Assembly (NCBI GenBank): GCA_937944405.1
Contig: CALDYR010000041.1
Coordinates: 24,598 to 88,597 of the forward strand
DNA from: an uncultured Pirellulaceae bacterium
GTDB taxonomy: Bacteria > Planctomycetota > Planctomycetia > Pirellulales > Pirellulaceae
Reading direction: 5' to 3'
Length of the DNA stretch: 64,000 nt
Shown here: positions 8,461 through 17,943 of the stretch, in pieces
Layout: every line of letters starts with the position of its first letter
How positions within the stretch are numbered: position 1 is the stretch's first letter
The notes under the pieces: generated by a model
What the model was told of the DNA's origin: nothing
The model's input: the letters and a program-made list of their open reading frames with translations, nothing else
The model's database searches: none
Program-made: the position numbers and the translations under genes

Positions 8461-10998
8461 TTGAAAACACATTTTGCGTCAAAATACAGAACATCACATC
8501 CCTTGGCTTACCCACATGCACCACCAGTGACCGCAAACACTCAGCCCAACGATGAACCTGTTCCCCAGCAGCGGCGCGACGAAATCGCAGACGCCTACTT
8601 TGATTCGCTGCCCTTTGATCCGTATCCGGTGCAGGAAGAAGCGCTTTTGTCTTACTTCACCGAAGACCAAGGCGTGCTGGTTTGTGCTCCGACCGGGACG
8701 GGGAAAACGTTGATCGCCGAAGCGGCGCTGTTCGAAGCCCTGAAGTTAGGAAAAAAAGCCTATTACACCACCCCGCTGATCGCGCTGACCGATCAAAAGT
8801 TTCGTGAAATACAAGAGACCGTTGTGCGTTGGGGATTTTCAGCCGACGAAGTTGGACTGGTGACCGGCAACAAGAAAGTAAACCCTCAGGCGAAAATTTT
8901 AGTCGTCGTGGCTGAGATTTTGCTTAACCGGTTGTTGGACGATGAAGCCTTCGCTTTCGATGACGTTTGGGCGGTCGTGATGGACGAATTTCACAGCTTC
9001 AATCTGCCTGAACGCGGTATCGTTTGGGAGTTCGGGCTGGCGTTGCTGCCGGCCCATGTCAAAACGATGCTGCTATCGGCAACGGTGGGCAACAGCATGG
9101 ATTTTTTGCGTTGGTTGAATCATGTGCACCAACGCAATTTGAAATTGATCGAAGGTAAAGAGCGCAAAGTTCCGCTGCAGTTCAATTGGATCGACGATGA
9201 TTTACTGCCCGAACACATGGAGAAAATGGTCACCAACGACGACGAAACGCGGCGCACCCCTGCCCTACTGTTTTGCTTCAACCGCGAAATGTGTTGGACG
9301 TATGCGGAAATGCTCAAGGGGAAAAAGTGCGTCGCCAAGGACCAACAAAAAGCGCTCAGTGCGCGCTTAGATGACTACGACTGGAGCCAAGGCGCGGGGC
9401 CAAAGATGAAACAGCTTCTCACGCGCGGCATCGGCGTTCACCATGCCGGGGTGCTGCCCAAATACCGTCGCATCGTGGAACTGCTGTTTCAAGAAAAACT
9501 GCTCAGCATCTGCGTCTGTACCGAAACACTGGCTGCAGGCATCAATCTTCCGGCTCGTAGTGTCGTGCTGCCAACCATTCTCAAAGGCCCGCCGGGGAAG
9601 AAGAAGTTAATGGCCGCTGCGGGCGCCCATCAGATTTTCGGCCGCGCTGGACGACCTCAATTTGACGACCACGGCTACGTGTACGTGCTGCCCCACGAAG
9701 ACGATGTGAAGATCGCGCGCTGGAAAGAAAAATATGACTCCATTCCCGAAGACACCAAAGATCCGGGTTTGAGAAAGGCGAAGAAGGCGTTAAAGAAAAA
9801 ACGCCCCAAACGCCGGGAAGACCAACAATACTGGAGTCAAACCCAGTTCGAACAATTGGTCGCGGCGCCTTCAGCGGATCTCGAAAGCCGGGGACCGCTG
9901 CCGTGGCGACTGCTGGTGTATATGCTCAACATTTCTGACGACGTGCAAAAAATCCGCACGCTGGTCAGCAAACGATTGCTCGACGCGCGAAAAAAAGAAC
10001 TGGCTCAAAAGGATCTCAATCGGCAGTTAATCACCCTGTGGCGGGGCGGCTATGTGACGCTTGAACCTAAACCTCCGGCTTCGATGCTGGGATCCGATCA
10101 ACCCGATGCAGACGATATAGACTCCGACGATTCGACCTTCGACGATCAACAGCCGATTGTCGATGCGGAATCTGAAGGCGCCGCTTCGTTGGCGATGATG
10201 CTGGACCTGGGCCAACGAAAATCTGATCAACCCTCCCCCGATGCCCACGCCCCAGAAGACGCCCACCACCAGAAGAAAACGGCGGCAGCGATCCCCAGCG
10301 ATGAACCCGATTACCGCCCGGACACCGCCACGCCAACCGAAAAGATGCAAGACCTGTTATTATTGCGGGGTGTACATCCGCTGTACGCGGTGTTTTTAAC
10401 CAAACACTTGGGCATCGCAGATCGCAATGAGCGCGTGATGGCGTTGGAAAGTTTGTTAGAACTTTCTCGTTCCCTGGGCAAAGCAATCCGCATCCCGAAG
10501 CCTGATGAACTGCCTCCCGGTCCGCTGGCTACTGAGCGTTTAGACCCACAGTTATTGAAACTCGGTCTAGCCACCGCTGACGAATTTGGTTACACCGACC
10601 CTGATCAGGACGACGAGAAACAGCGCGGATACTACGACGATTACGTCCCCGTTTTGACTTTGCCACACAAACTTCAGCGGCTGTTCCAGTACGATTTCCC
10701 TGCGGTTCAGGATTTACGAATTACGCCGGTGTGGGTGGCCGGCGAAGTGCTTCAATACGGCACTGATTTCAACAAATACATCACCTCCAACAAACTGCAG
10801 AAACAGGAAGGCATTTTGTTCCGGCATTTGCTGCGTTTGGTTCTATTGTTGGATGAAATGGTTGAACTTTGCCCACCGGACGTGGAATACGAAACGTGGA
10901 AGGCCGACCTCAACGACATCGCCAATCAATTAGAGGAAACCTGCCGCGCGGTCGAACCCGAAGGCACCGACCAATGGCTGGCCGAAGGAAGATCCTAA
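8461..10998 (+). CDS. Ski2-like DExH-box helicase
   Basis: This is an ATP-dependent nucleic acid helicase of 845 residues. Walker A APTGTGKT lies at residues 76-83, motif II DEFH at 175-178, motif III SAT at 206-208, motif V TETLAAGINLPARS, and motif VI HQIFGRAGRPQFDD near 395-410. The DExH box and the long C-terminal region suggest the Ski2/Lhr group of superfamily 2. A low-complexity acidic linker (roughly residues 540-620) separates the core from the C-terminal domain. The start is a TTG at 8461, with a GTG at 8527 as alternative; there is no in-frame ATG before the helicase core. It stands alone; whether the substrate is RNA or DNA is unknown. Confidence 0.85.
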   Translation: MKTHFASKYRTSHPLAYPHAPPVTANTQPNDEPVPQQRRDEIADAYFDSLPFDPYPVQEEALLSYFTEDQGVLVCAPTGTGKTLIAEAALFEALKLGKKAYYTTPLIALTDQKFREIQETVVRWGFSADEVGLVTGNKKVNPQAKILVVVAEILLNRLLDDEAFAFDDVWAVVMDEFHSFNLPERGIVWEFGLALLPAHVKTMLLSATVGNSMDFLRWLNHVHQRNLKLIEGKERKVPLQFNWIDDDLLPEHMEKMVTNDDETRRTPALLFCFNREMCWTYAEMLKGKKCVAKDQQKALSARLDDYDWSQGAGPKMKQLLTRGIGVHHAGVLPKYRRIVELLFQEKLLSICVCTETLAAGINLPARSVVLPTILKGPPGKKKLMAAAGAHQIFGRAGRPQFDDHGYVYVLPHEDDVKIARWKEKYDSIPEDTKDPGLRKAKKALKKKRPKRREDQQYWSQTQFEQLVAAPSADLESRGPLPWRLLVYMLNISDDVQKIRTLVSKRLLDARKKELAQKDLNRQLITLWRGGYVTLEPKPPASMLGSDQPDADDIDSDDSTFDDQQPIVDAESEGAASLAMMLDLGQRKSDQPSPDAHAPEDAHHQKKTAAAIPSDEPDYRPDTATPTEKMQDLLLLRGVHPLYAVFLTKHLGIADRNERVMALESLLELSRSLGKAIRIPKPDELPPGPLATERLDPQLLKLGLATADEFGYTDPDQDDEKQRGYYDDYVPVLTLPHKLQRLFQYDFPAVQDLRITPVWVAGEVLQYGTDFNKYITSNKLQKQEGILFRHLLRLVLLLDEMVELCPPDVEYETWKADLNDIANQLEETCRAVEPEGTDQWLAEGRS

Positions 10999-11182
10999 AT
11001 TCGGTATCACCGCGCCTCCCCCAATCAAAGCCCATGGCCCATAGGGTCGCGGGATTGATAGCTGCGGAGTTTCCAAGCCAACGATTTACTTTCGCAATTA
11101 CCGTTGGCCGACAACCGCGCGCGGTTTGCGGACGTTAAACCATAAAACACGTACGCCTGCTGGCTAAACATGACAACTCAGC

Positions 11183-11223
11183 CATAAACAAAACTGGGGC
11201 ATAAACAAAACTGGGGCATAAAC
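11183..11223. repeat. 17-bp tandem repeat, about 2.4 copies
   Basis: CATAAACAAAACTGGGG occurs twice head to tail at 11183-11199 and 11200-11216 and begins a third time (CATAAAC). It lies in the 300-bp gap between the helicase and ferrochelatase stops, a convergent region without other recognised features. Confidence 0.9.
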
Positions 11224-11297
11224 GAGCGGTCGCCCCAATCCCTAAATGTCTTGCCCGTATTCCTTAACCGTCGCTATTCGTCCTCAAGACTGCGTCT

Positions 11298-12344
11298 TCA
11301 TGACTTTGCCGACACCGGTCGGGTGGGCCGTTTGGGAGGATCGTAGGTGCAGCAATCCTTGGGGCACACGTCATGGTTAGGCGGCATCAAACCGATGGCT
11401 CGTTTTTCCGCCCCATCGGTACGTTCCAAAATCAATTCACGAATCATTGCGATAAATTCCGGATGCACGCCAACCGTTTTTGCTCGTTGCATATTCAGCC
11501 CGATCTCTTCGCACTTCTCTTTGGCTTCGGTGTCCAGATCGAACAGCACTTCCATGTGATCGGACACAAAACCGATCGGCATAATGACAACGTCTTGCAC
11601 GTCAGTTGTCGCCTTGATCGTTTCAAGGTGGTCGCAAATATCGGGCTCCAACCAAGGTTGGTTCGGCGGGCCAGAGCGGCTTTGATAGACAAGATCCCAT
11701 TCGTTGTCGCCGATCTTCTCCATGACCAACCGACACGCTTCGTTCAGTTGAGTAGAGTACTTGCAATTATCGGCCATCGACATCGGAATACTATGTGCGG
11801 TAAAGATGAACCGCGTTTTAGACCTGCGTTCTGCCGGAATTTCTTCAAATGCATCTCTTACTCGATCGACCGTAGCGGCGGTGTATAAAGGATGATTGAA
11901 AAACATCCGCAACTTATGAACTTCTGGAGACCCTGGCCCTATTTGATCTTGCGCCACCATGATGTTTTCACGGTACTGCCGGCAGCCGGAGTAGCAACTG
12001 TACGCTGAAGTGAAGAATGCTAAAGCGCATTGCACGCCATCACGTTTCATTTCTTCTAACGAGTCGGGAATCATCGGATGCCAATTGCGATTGCCCCAGT
12101 ACACCGGCAGATCGATCTGGTGATCGGCCAACTCTTTTTTTATCGCCGCGATCAATTCACGATTCTGTTCGTTGATTGGGCTGACTCCGCCGAAGTGTTT
12201 GTAGTGTTCAGAAACTTCCAGCATCCGTTCGCGCGGCACGTTTTTGCCACGCAGGACGTTTTCTAGAAATGGCATGACGTCGTCTTGGCCTTCGGGGCCG
12301 CCGAACGAAATAATGATCAGGGCATCGAATTTTTTATTCTGCAT
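11298..12344 (-). CDS. hemH: Ferrochelatase, actinobacterial CpfC-like type with candidate Fe-S cysteines
   Basis: The enzyme inserts ferrous iron into a porphyrin to make heme. The 348 residues show SFGGPEG near the N-terminus, HFGGVSPIN, VYWGNRNWHP, the catalytic FTAHSIP (His184) and FVSDHMEVLFDLD (Glu265). The pattern is close to coproporphyrin-type ferrochelatases of actinobacteria. Cysteines at 117 and 121 (YSCYSGCRQY) and 327, 331 and 332 (VCPKDCC) match the layout of the four-cysteine [2Fe-2S] site of those enzymes. The gene follows a hotdog thioesterase on the same strand after 15 bases. HemD-HemE activity is encoded elsewhere in this window (60718-62661). Confidence 0.93.
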   Translation of the reverse strand: MQNKKFDALIIISFGGPEGQDDVMPFLENVLRGKNVPRERMLEVSEHYKHFGGVSPINEQNRELIAAIKKELADHQIDLPVYWGNRNWHPMIPDSLEEMKRDGVQCALAFFTSAYSCYSGCRQYRENIMVAQDQIGPGSPEVHKLRMFFNHPLYTAATVDRVRDAFEEIPAERRSKTRFIFTAHSIPMSMADNCKYSTQLNEACRLVMEKIGDNEWDLVYQSRSGPPNQPWLEPDICDHLETIKATTDVQDVVIMPIGFVSDHMEVLFDLDTEAKEKCEEIGLNMQRAKTVGVHPEFIAMIRELILERTDGAEKRAIGLMPPNHDVCPKDCCTYDPPKRPTRPVSAKS

Positions 12345-12359
12345 TTTTCCAACAATTAT

Positions 12360-12788
12360 TTAAAAGGTGAGTGCTTCCACGACGTGTGCCGGAGTCAAAA
12401 TTGCGTAAGGCGGTTTGCCGTGCGGGAACCGGCAGCAAGCGACGTTAAATTGGCCATTAGCAACGATGTGGCCCGTCAGAGACGTGAGTTCAAACCAGTA
12501 CTCGATTTGTTTCCCGTCAATTTCCATTAAATTTAACTTGACCAATAGCTGATCATCAAAACCCGCGAAATGGTGGACACCTACTGACGCTGAAAGTCTC
12601 GGAAACCCCAAAACTCCCTTCTCATCGCTCAACACCACAGAAAGCCCGCGGCTGCGCAGGAAAGCGTACTCCGTTTCCTCCATCATCCGAATCAGCGCGC
12701 TGATGTGGACCCTGCCCGACAAGTCAGTGTCGACCATGCGGACGGTGCGCTCCGTCTGAAAGCTGGTGATGGGAGATAATGTAGACAT
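12360..12788 (-). CDS. Hotdog-fold acyl-CoA thioesterase-like protein
   Basis: This small protein of about 142 residues has VRMVDTDLSGRVHISALIRM, then EETEYAFLRSRGLS, the pattern of the 4-hydroxybenzoyl-CoA/YbgC-like thioesterase group (D-x-D-x-x-G-H/V-H). It would hydrolyse an acyl-CoA thioester; the substrate is unknown. An ATG at 12788 is chosen because the fold begins soon after; an ATG at 12797 and a longer Arg-rich form from 12872 are also open. It is the upstream gene of an apparent two-gene unit with hemH. Confidence 0.75.
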   Translation of the reverse strand: MSTLSPITSFQTERTVRMVDTDLSGRVHISALIRMMEETEYAFLRSRGLSVVLSDEKGVLGFPRLSASVGVHHFAGFDDQLLVKLNLMEIDGKQIEYWFELTSLTGHIVANGQFNVACCRFPHGKPPYAILTPAHVVEALTF

Positions 12789-12903
12789 GAAAATCATTGG
12801 TTCAACAGGAAAGGATAAGGTAGTATTATCGTCGTTTCGCCGCCGCTGGGTAGACCTGCGACGCAAAGACAACTCCTGACTTAACCAGACGCACAGTCGC
12901 CCA

Positions 12904-13689
12904 ATGGATCACTGGCACAACAAAGCCGCTTGGGATCGGTTGGCTCAAACGCAAGACCGTTTGGCCAAACCGGCTCGCGATGTCGATTTCATCAATCCAC
13001 TAAAATCGGTCGATGGACCAGGGTGGCTGGGCGATTCGATCGTCGGCAAACGGACTTTATGTTTGGCCGCCGGAGGAGGCAGGCAGGGGCCGATCTACGC
13101 TGCCGCTGGAGCCATCGTGACCGTCGTCGACATCAGCCCAGCGATGCTCAAGCTCGACCGAAAAGTGGCTCAACAGAGAAGCCTGAAACTGACAACGATG
13201 GAAGCTTCGATGGATGATTTGTCGATGCTGGCGGCGGCTTCGTTTGATATCGTCATCCATCCTGTCAGCACCTGTTACGTTCCTGACATCGGCCTGGTCT
13301 ATCAACAGGTGGCGCGCGTCTTGGTCGGTGGGGGTGTCTATATCAGCCAACATAAGCAACCGGCCAGCCTTCAATCTGATCCGCAGTCGCAAATGGGCGA
13401 ATACAAAATCCGCCACCGGTACTATGGAAAAAAACCACTCCCACAATCCCACCTACCGAATTTAGTCCGTGAACAGGGCACCATCGAATACGTGCATCGC
13501 TGGGAAGAAATACTGGGCATGATGTGCCGATCTGGCATGGTCATCGAAGACGTCACCGAACCCCTGCACGCCAAAGCCGACAGCCCCATTGATTCCTTCG
13601 CCCACCGCTGCGAATTCATCGCGCCCTACATTCGAATCAAAGCCCGACGGGTCTCCGACCATCGGCCCGCAGGAACAATTATGTTATAA
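12904..13689 (+). CDS. Class I SAM-dependent methyltransferase
   Basis: The 261-residue protein has the SAM-binding loop LCLAAGGGRQG near residue 52, an acidic second strand (VTVVDISPAMLKLD) and the DIVIHPVSTCYV strand, as in Methyltransf_11-type enzymes. Its methyl acceptor is not apparent. It diverges from the thioesterase-hemH unit across a gap of just over 100 bp, and ends near copy A of the dispersed repeat. Confidence 0.8.
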   Translation: MDHWHNKAAWDRLAQTQDRLAKPARDVDFINPLKSVDGPGWLGDSIVGKRTLCLAAGGGRQGPIYAAAGAIVTVVDISPAMLKLDRKVAQQRSLKLTTMEASMDDLSMLAAASFDIVIHPVSTCYVPDIGLVYQQVARVLVGGGVYISQHKQPASLQSDPQSQMGEYKIRHRYYGKKPLPQSHLPNLVREQGTIEYVHRWEEILGMMCRSGMVIEDVTEPLHAKADSPIDSFAHRCEFIAPYIRIKARRVSDHRPAGTIML

Positions 13690-13713
13690 CGACTGAGTTC
13701 GTCCCGGAACCTC

Positions 13714-13838
13714 GTGGCACCGAGAGCGCGCGACGAATGCATTTGTTAATGAATGATGTACTGGGACTCGCCCGAATTTCCTTAAACACAGCCTGCGGGA
13801 ATTCTGGCCAAACCCACGACGATCTCGAAGTTTGCTAC
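13714..13838 (+). repeat. Dispersed intergenic repeat, copy A
   Basis: This 125-bp copy runs from GTGGCACCG to TTTGCTACTG and holds the conserved core CTCGCCCGAATTTC, AAACACAGCC and TTCTGGCCAA. Copies in the same order lie at 18691 (reversed), 22662 and 43781. It fills most of the gap between the methyltransferase and the Trm112-like gene. Confidence 0.8.
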
Positions 13839-13937
13839 TGAAATGCGGAAAGGGCCTAACGAATCGCACGATGAATAAAAGCACGACGAACGTGACAACC
13901 CCACAAACACAATCCCCCATCTGGACTTGAATGCACC

Positions 13938-14210
13938 ATGGCTCAATTTTCCCAAACGACTCTCGATATGTTGCGTTGCCCTGTTACGAAATCTAATTTA
14001 ACCATCGCTTCGCAGGAACAAATCGCGTCGCTGAACGCTCAAATTGCCGCCGGCGAAGTGGTCAACCAAATGGGACAGAGTGTAAACGATCCGGTAGAAA
14101 GCGTGTTAATCAATACCCAAGGCAACATCGGTTGCGCAGTGCGGGGCGGAATCATTCAAATGATCGCCGACGAAGCAATCGTAATTCAGCCTACCGGTAA
14201 AGGATCCTAA
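13938..14210 (+). CDS. Trm112-like small protein
   Basis: This 90-residue protein begins with LDMLRCPVTKSNL and ends with a beta-rich part IGCAVRGGIIQMIADEAIVI, the layout of the UPF0434/Trm112 family. Members bind zinc and activate methyltransferases in some organisms. Here the usual CxxC has lost its second cysteine and only single cysteines remain in each half, so zinc binding may be lost. It is followed after one base by the HIT gene, so the two are probably co-transcribed. Confidence 0.7.
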   Translation: MAQFSQTTLDMLRCPVTKSNLTIASQEQIASLNAQIAAGEVVNQMGQSVNDPVESVLINTQGNIGCAVRGGIIQMIADEAIVIQPTGKGS

Positions 14211-14211
14211 A

Positions 14212-14556
14212 GTGAGCGCAAAAACGATCTTTAAAAAAATCATTGACGGCGACATCAAGGCCAACGTGGTCTATGAAGACGATTTATGTTTGGCATTCCA
14301 TGATGTTTCTCCACAAGCTCCAATCCACGTACTGCTGATTCCGAAAAAGGAAGTCGTCAATGTCGCGGATCTAACGGCACAGGACGAAGCGCTGGCCGGC
14401 CATTTGCTGCTGACCGTGAACAAGGTTGCGGAGAAATTAGGAATCAGCAACGGCTACCGTGTGGTGGCGAATTGCGGCCTCGATGGCGGGCAATCAGTCG
14501 ACCACCTGCATCTGCATATCTTGGCCGGTCGTCCGTTGACGTGGCCGCCGGGGTAA
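14212..14556 (+). CDS. HIT-family nucleotide hydrolase (HinT-like)
   Basis: The 114-residue protein carries the histidine triad HLHLHILAGRP near the C-terminus and FHDVSPQAPIHVLLIPKK near the N-terminus, diagnostic of the HIT/HinT group that hydrolyses AMP or GMP linked to amines. The start is a GTG at 14212, one base after the Trm112-like stop. The length is typical of bacterial HinT. Confidence 0.9.
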   Translation: MSAKTIFKKIIDGDIKANVVYEDDLCLAFHDVSPQAPIHVLLIPKKEVVNVADLTAQDEALAGHLLLTVNKVAEKLGISNGYRVVANCGLDGGQSVDHLHLHILAGRPLTWPPG

Positions 14557-14704
14557 TCTTCTACAAATCGCATGTCAAAATCAGGTCGCACAAAGCGCCG
14601 GACGAAACGGCCATCTAAAAGGTTATCAAAACGGCACAGACGGTGAATTTCGTTTCGGCCGGTGGGTTTGAGCGTTTCTTTTACCACCGCACGCGAGATT
14701 GCTT
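14557..14704. other. Sequence between the HIT gene and the TolC-like remnant
   Basis: A minus-strand open frame across this stretch overlaps the HIT gene and has no recognisable domain. It may be the decayed remainder of the TolC-like gene's neighbourhood, but no homology is visible by eye. Confidence 0.3.
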
Positions 14705-15351
14705 TTACTGCAAACAGCAGATCGAAAACTTTAGCTGCGCCTTAGTGCGTTCAAGGTACCAAGGTCCGATGTCTCCCCGCCCAAAACGGTAACCAGCAAA
14801 CAATGAACCGTCGTTAAACGTCGGACGTTCGCCCCCGAACTGGCTGCGGTAGTTTTCGTTAAATCCGACAGGCGTGTTTTCACTAGGCGTTTTCAGTTTG
14901 GTGTCAAACGCGCCCTCGGCCCCAACCAGTTGGCCCTCAGCAATCAGCAATTCCTGTCGCACCGAAGCGATTTCAGAATAAAATTCAAGGTCGAACTCAA
15001 CACCGTGTCGAGCGCTAATTTTCCGCCGTCGGTCGGCAAAACCCGCCCGTCGCCATTCGCATCGTCCCCCTCCGGCAGATCCTCGAAAGGCAAATTCAAG
15101 GGTGCTTAAGTTTGCATCGGTATCCGCGTATCCGCAGAAGACGCAATTTCCTCTTGACAGGCAACCTGAGATACTCTTTCAGGTGAACGCGCAAGCAAAC
15201 CAGCCACGTTGAGTTCGGCCGCCGGAGGAATTGGAGGGATGTTCGGTCGCACCTGAGGACGGTTTTGGGACACCGGAAAAATTGTGCGGCTTGAATCTTG
15301 GCCAAACGGAGCACGGCAACCTGTCGTCATCACGCCACCATGCAAACACAC
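14705..15351 (-). pseudogene. TolC-like outer membrane efflux protein, truncated and interrupted
   Basis: On the minus strand one frame reads from a lipoprotein-like start (GGVMTTGCRAPFGQ) through NIPPIPPAAELNVAGLLARS to a TAA at 15106-15108. It continues after that stop with DLPEGDDANGDGRVLPTDGG, then EIASVRQELLIAEGQLVGAE and LFAGYRFGRGDIGPWYLERT. This order matches planctomycete outer membrane efflux proteins of the TolC fold. A later stop at 14705 removes the C-terminal half or more. I recognise no adjacent transporter genes. Confidence 0.7.
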
Positions 15352-15871
15352 AACGATGACCGTTTTGACAAACCATTTCGATCATACAAAAAGACCGGCC
15401 GTTAAGAGTCTGAGTCATTTCATAAGAGCGCTGGGACAACGTTTACATGATTGAGTTCAACGGGGCGTATGGCGGCTGTTTTGAAGATGATGGAAGGCTT
15501 CGTCTCGGGGTTTGCGACAGCATCAACCTCCAAACGGCCTAGGAGCATATTCGTTACAAGAATTGCAACCACATCATCTTTAGTTATCGTCCCGACCGCT
15601 GCGACCAACACACAACGGCTTTACAGACGCCTCGCCTCAGCATAACCGTCACAGTTCCCGGTCCATTGATATGGAAAGAAGTATTCCAACCTTGTACAGC
15701 AGAACCGCACTCCAAATTTCCAACATTTGGAGTGCGATGATTCCTTACCGCGCGGCCATTTTTTTAAAAAAAGCGTTTCCTGAATGCGGCCACCTTCCCC
15801 CCAAAAAACATCATGGCGGCAGAAGCAGTGCCAAGCCCCCAGCCTCACCAAAGCCACCAGCGTTACCAAAG
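15352..15871. other. Non-coding stretch upstream of the TolC-like remnant
   Basis: Short open frames on both strands have no recognisable domain. The stretch holds the palindrome at 15706-15736 and an imperfect triple repeat of ACCAAAG-CACCAGCG around 15845-15885 that runs into the end of aguA. Confidence 0.35.
15706..15736. repeat. 12-bp perfect inverted repeat
   Basis: CGCACTCCAAAT pairs with ATTTGGAGTGCG across a seven-base loop. There is no T run on either side, so it is not a standard terminator. It lies between the aguA stop and the broken TolC-like gene. Confidence 0.8.
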
Positions 15872-16891
15872 TCACCAGCGTTTCTTAACGGCTGGCTGTT
15901 GCTGGGAGAGGCAGTGAAACGCCCCCAACCCCACCGTCAAATTTTTCGAAGGCAGCGGAACGATGGTCCGGTCAGGAAAACACGATGACAGCACCTTGAC
16001 GGCGTTCGCATCAGGTTCGGATTGATCAAATTGCGGCACTATCACCGCACCGTTTACAATCAGAAAATTGCAGTAGCTGGCCGGAATAATTAAATCGCAA
16101 TACTGAATCGGGTCAGGGATTGGCAGCGGCACAAATCGGAAATCGGAATTTACCGCCGCCATTTCGGTTTTCAGTACGTCGATGTTTTGTGCTATCGCGG
16201 TTCGCCTTGGATCGTGCGGGTCGACTGTCCAAGCATGAACAACGGTCGTGTCATCGGTAAACCGCGCCAGTTGATCGATGTGCCCGTCAGTGTCGTCGCC
16301 CTCGATAGCATCCCCGGGCAACCAGATGATATCCTCAGCGCCAAGACTTCGACGAAAAATCGCTTCAGCGTCTTGCTCGGTGACGTTAGGGTTTCGGTTT
16401 TTAGCCAACGCGCAAGAGCGCGTCGTGATTAAGGTGCCTCGGCCATTGATCTCCAGCGCTCCGCCTTCTAAACAGAAATCAATTTTTTCGTTTTCAATTT
16501 GTAAACAATTGGCGACCTTTTCAGCAACTTTTTGGTCTAAATCGAACGGCGGGTACTTCCCCCCCCAAGCGTTATAAAACCAGTCGATCGACTTGAGTAT
16601 GCCATCGCTTGTTTTGACAAAAGTAGGTGCGTAATCGCGCGCCCAAGCATCGTTGGTTGCGATAGGAACCAGATGAATGTTAGGGGATTTAAACTTTAAT
16701 TCATCCGGTTGAATCTTGCCAATCAATACGTTCACCGGTTCGAAGCGCGCGACGGTTTCTACGAACTGCAGGAATTCGCCTTGGGCAAGCTCTAAATTTT
16801 GGGGCCATGTATCAGCGTTATGAGGCCAACTGAGCCACGTCGCGGCGTGGGGCGCCCACTCGGCGGGCATCTGGAATTGCAGCTCGTTCAT
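15872..16891 (-). CDS. aguA: Agmatine deiminase
   Basis: The enzyme converts agmatine to N-carbamoylputrescine and ammonia. The 339-residue protein has the family signature residues WLSWPHNADTWP, NDAWARDYAP, LEGGALEINGRGTLITT, DTDGHIDQLARF and the C-terminal GLGAFHCLSQQQP, where Cys327 is the expected nucleophile. Its ATG overlaps the stop of aguB as TGATG, so the two polyamine genes are translated together. Confidence 0.93.
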   Translation of the reverse strand: MNELQFQMPAEWAPHAATWLSWPHNADTWPQNLELAQGEFLQFVETVARFEPVNVLIGKIQPDELKFKSPNIHLVPIATNDAWARDYAPTFVKTSDGILKSIDWFYNAWGGKYPPFDLDQKVAEKVANCLQIENEKIDFCLEGGALEINGRGTLITTRSCALAKNRNPNVTEQDAEAIFRRSLGAEDIIWLPGDAIEGDDTDGHIDQLARFTDDTTVVHAWTVDPHDPRRTAIAQNIDVLKTEMAAVNSDFRFVPLPIPDPIQYCDLIIPASYCNFLIVNGAVIVPQFDQSEPDANAVKVLSSCFPDRTIVPLPSKNLTVGLGAFHCLSQQQPAVKKRW

Positions 16892-17760
16892 CAGTCAATA
16901 AATCGTTTGGTAAGGTCGCTGTAAGCATCAATCCTGCGGTCCCTCAAAAAAGGCCAGTGCGTCCGCGCTGTTTCGATCAAGCTCATATCGCAATCCGCGA
17001 CCACCGTTTGGGCTTCTTGATCGCTTCCAACAGCCAGCAGTTCTCCGTAGGGGTCGGCAATAAATGACGATCCCCAGAATTCGATATTGTCTTCCACGCC
17101 GATTCGGTTGGGCGCGATGACGAAAATACCATTTGCGATAGCGTGAGACCGCATCATCGTTTGCCAAGCATTTCGCTGAGCTTCGCCGTACTGCGCTTTT
17201 TCGGGGGCCTGCCAGCCGATCGCGGTAGGGTACACCAGAAAATCAGCCCCCGATAGCGCCGTCAATCGAGCCGCTTCGGGAAACCATTGATCCCAGCAAA
17301 TACAAACGCCGACTTTGCCGACCGACGTTTGGAAGCTTTGAAACCCTAAGTCGCCGGGCGTGAAATAAAATTTTTCATAAAAGAATGGGTCGTCGGGAAT
17401 GTGCATCTTTCGGTAGGTCCCCACGACTTCGCCATCGGTCTCAATGACGACGGCGGTGTTATGAAACAACCCCGCCGACCGGCGTTCGAAAATGCCAGCC
17501 ACAACGACCACTTGTGCGTCCCGTGCCGCCTGACGGACGCGCGATAGCGTAGGGCCGTTAAGCGGTTCGGCAATCTGGAATTGGTCATGATCTTCGGACT
17601 GACAAAAGTAAAGACTGTTGAACAGTTCCTGCAAGCAGACTAATTTAACGCCTGTTTGGGCCGCCAAATCAATCGCCGCACAAGCCTGTTCGACGTTGGT
17701 TAGAACATCAGGGCCGCACGCCATTTGAACCGCGGCGACTTTCGTATTGTGTGACATCAA
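16891..17760 (-). CDS. aguB: N-carbamoylputrescine amidase
   Basis: This carbon-nitrogen hydrolase (nitrilase fold) turns N-carbamoylputrescine, the product of the next gene, into putrescine. The catalytic triad is visible: Glu45 in LQELFNS, Lys118 in YRKMHIPDD and Cys155 in VGVCICWDQWFPEAAR. The length of 289 residues is usual. It is the first gene of the aguB-aguA unit. Two ATGs (17760, 17757) are adjacent and either may start the protein. Together the two genes complete the agmatine route to putrescine; an arginine decarboxylase is not in view. Confidence 0.93.
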   Translation of the reverse strand: MMSHNTKVAAVQMACGPDVLTNVEQACAAIDLAAQTGVKLVCLQELFNSLYFCQSEDHDQFQIAEPLNGPTLSRVRQAARDAQVVVVAGIFERRSAGLFHNTAVVIETDGEVVGTYRKMHIPDDPFFYEKFYFTPGDLGFQSFQTSVGKVGVCICWDQWFPEAARLTALSGADFLVYPTAIGWQAPEKAQYGEAQRNAWQTMMRSHAIANGIFVIAPNRIGVEDNIEFWGSSFIADPYGELLAVGSDQEAQTVVADCDMSLIETARTHWPFLRDRRIDAYSDLTKRFID

Positions 17761-17943
17761 AGCAGCCCACTAAGGACGATGATAAACGGGAACGAGCCAA
17801 CTGTGGTATGGCCCGGACCGTGCGAAATGTGATTCCTAATTTTTGCACGTTCCCAAAACCGTACCGCGATCAAGCATTGAGAACACAAAAATTTTAGACA
17901 GTTTACTTGAACAACGACAAATCAAGAAAGGCGGCAGCAAAAA

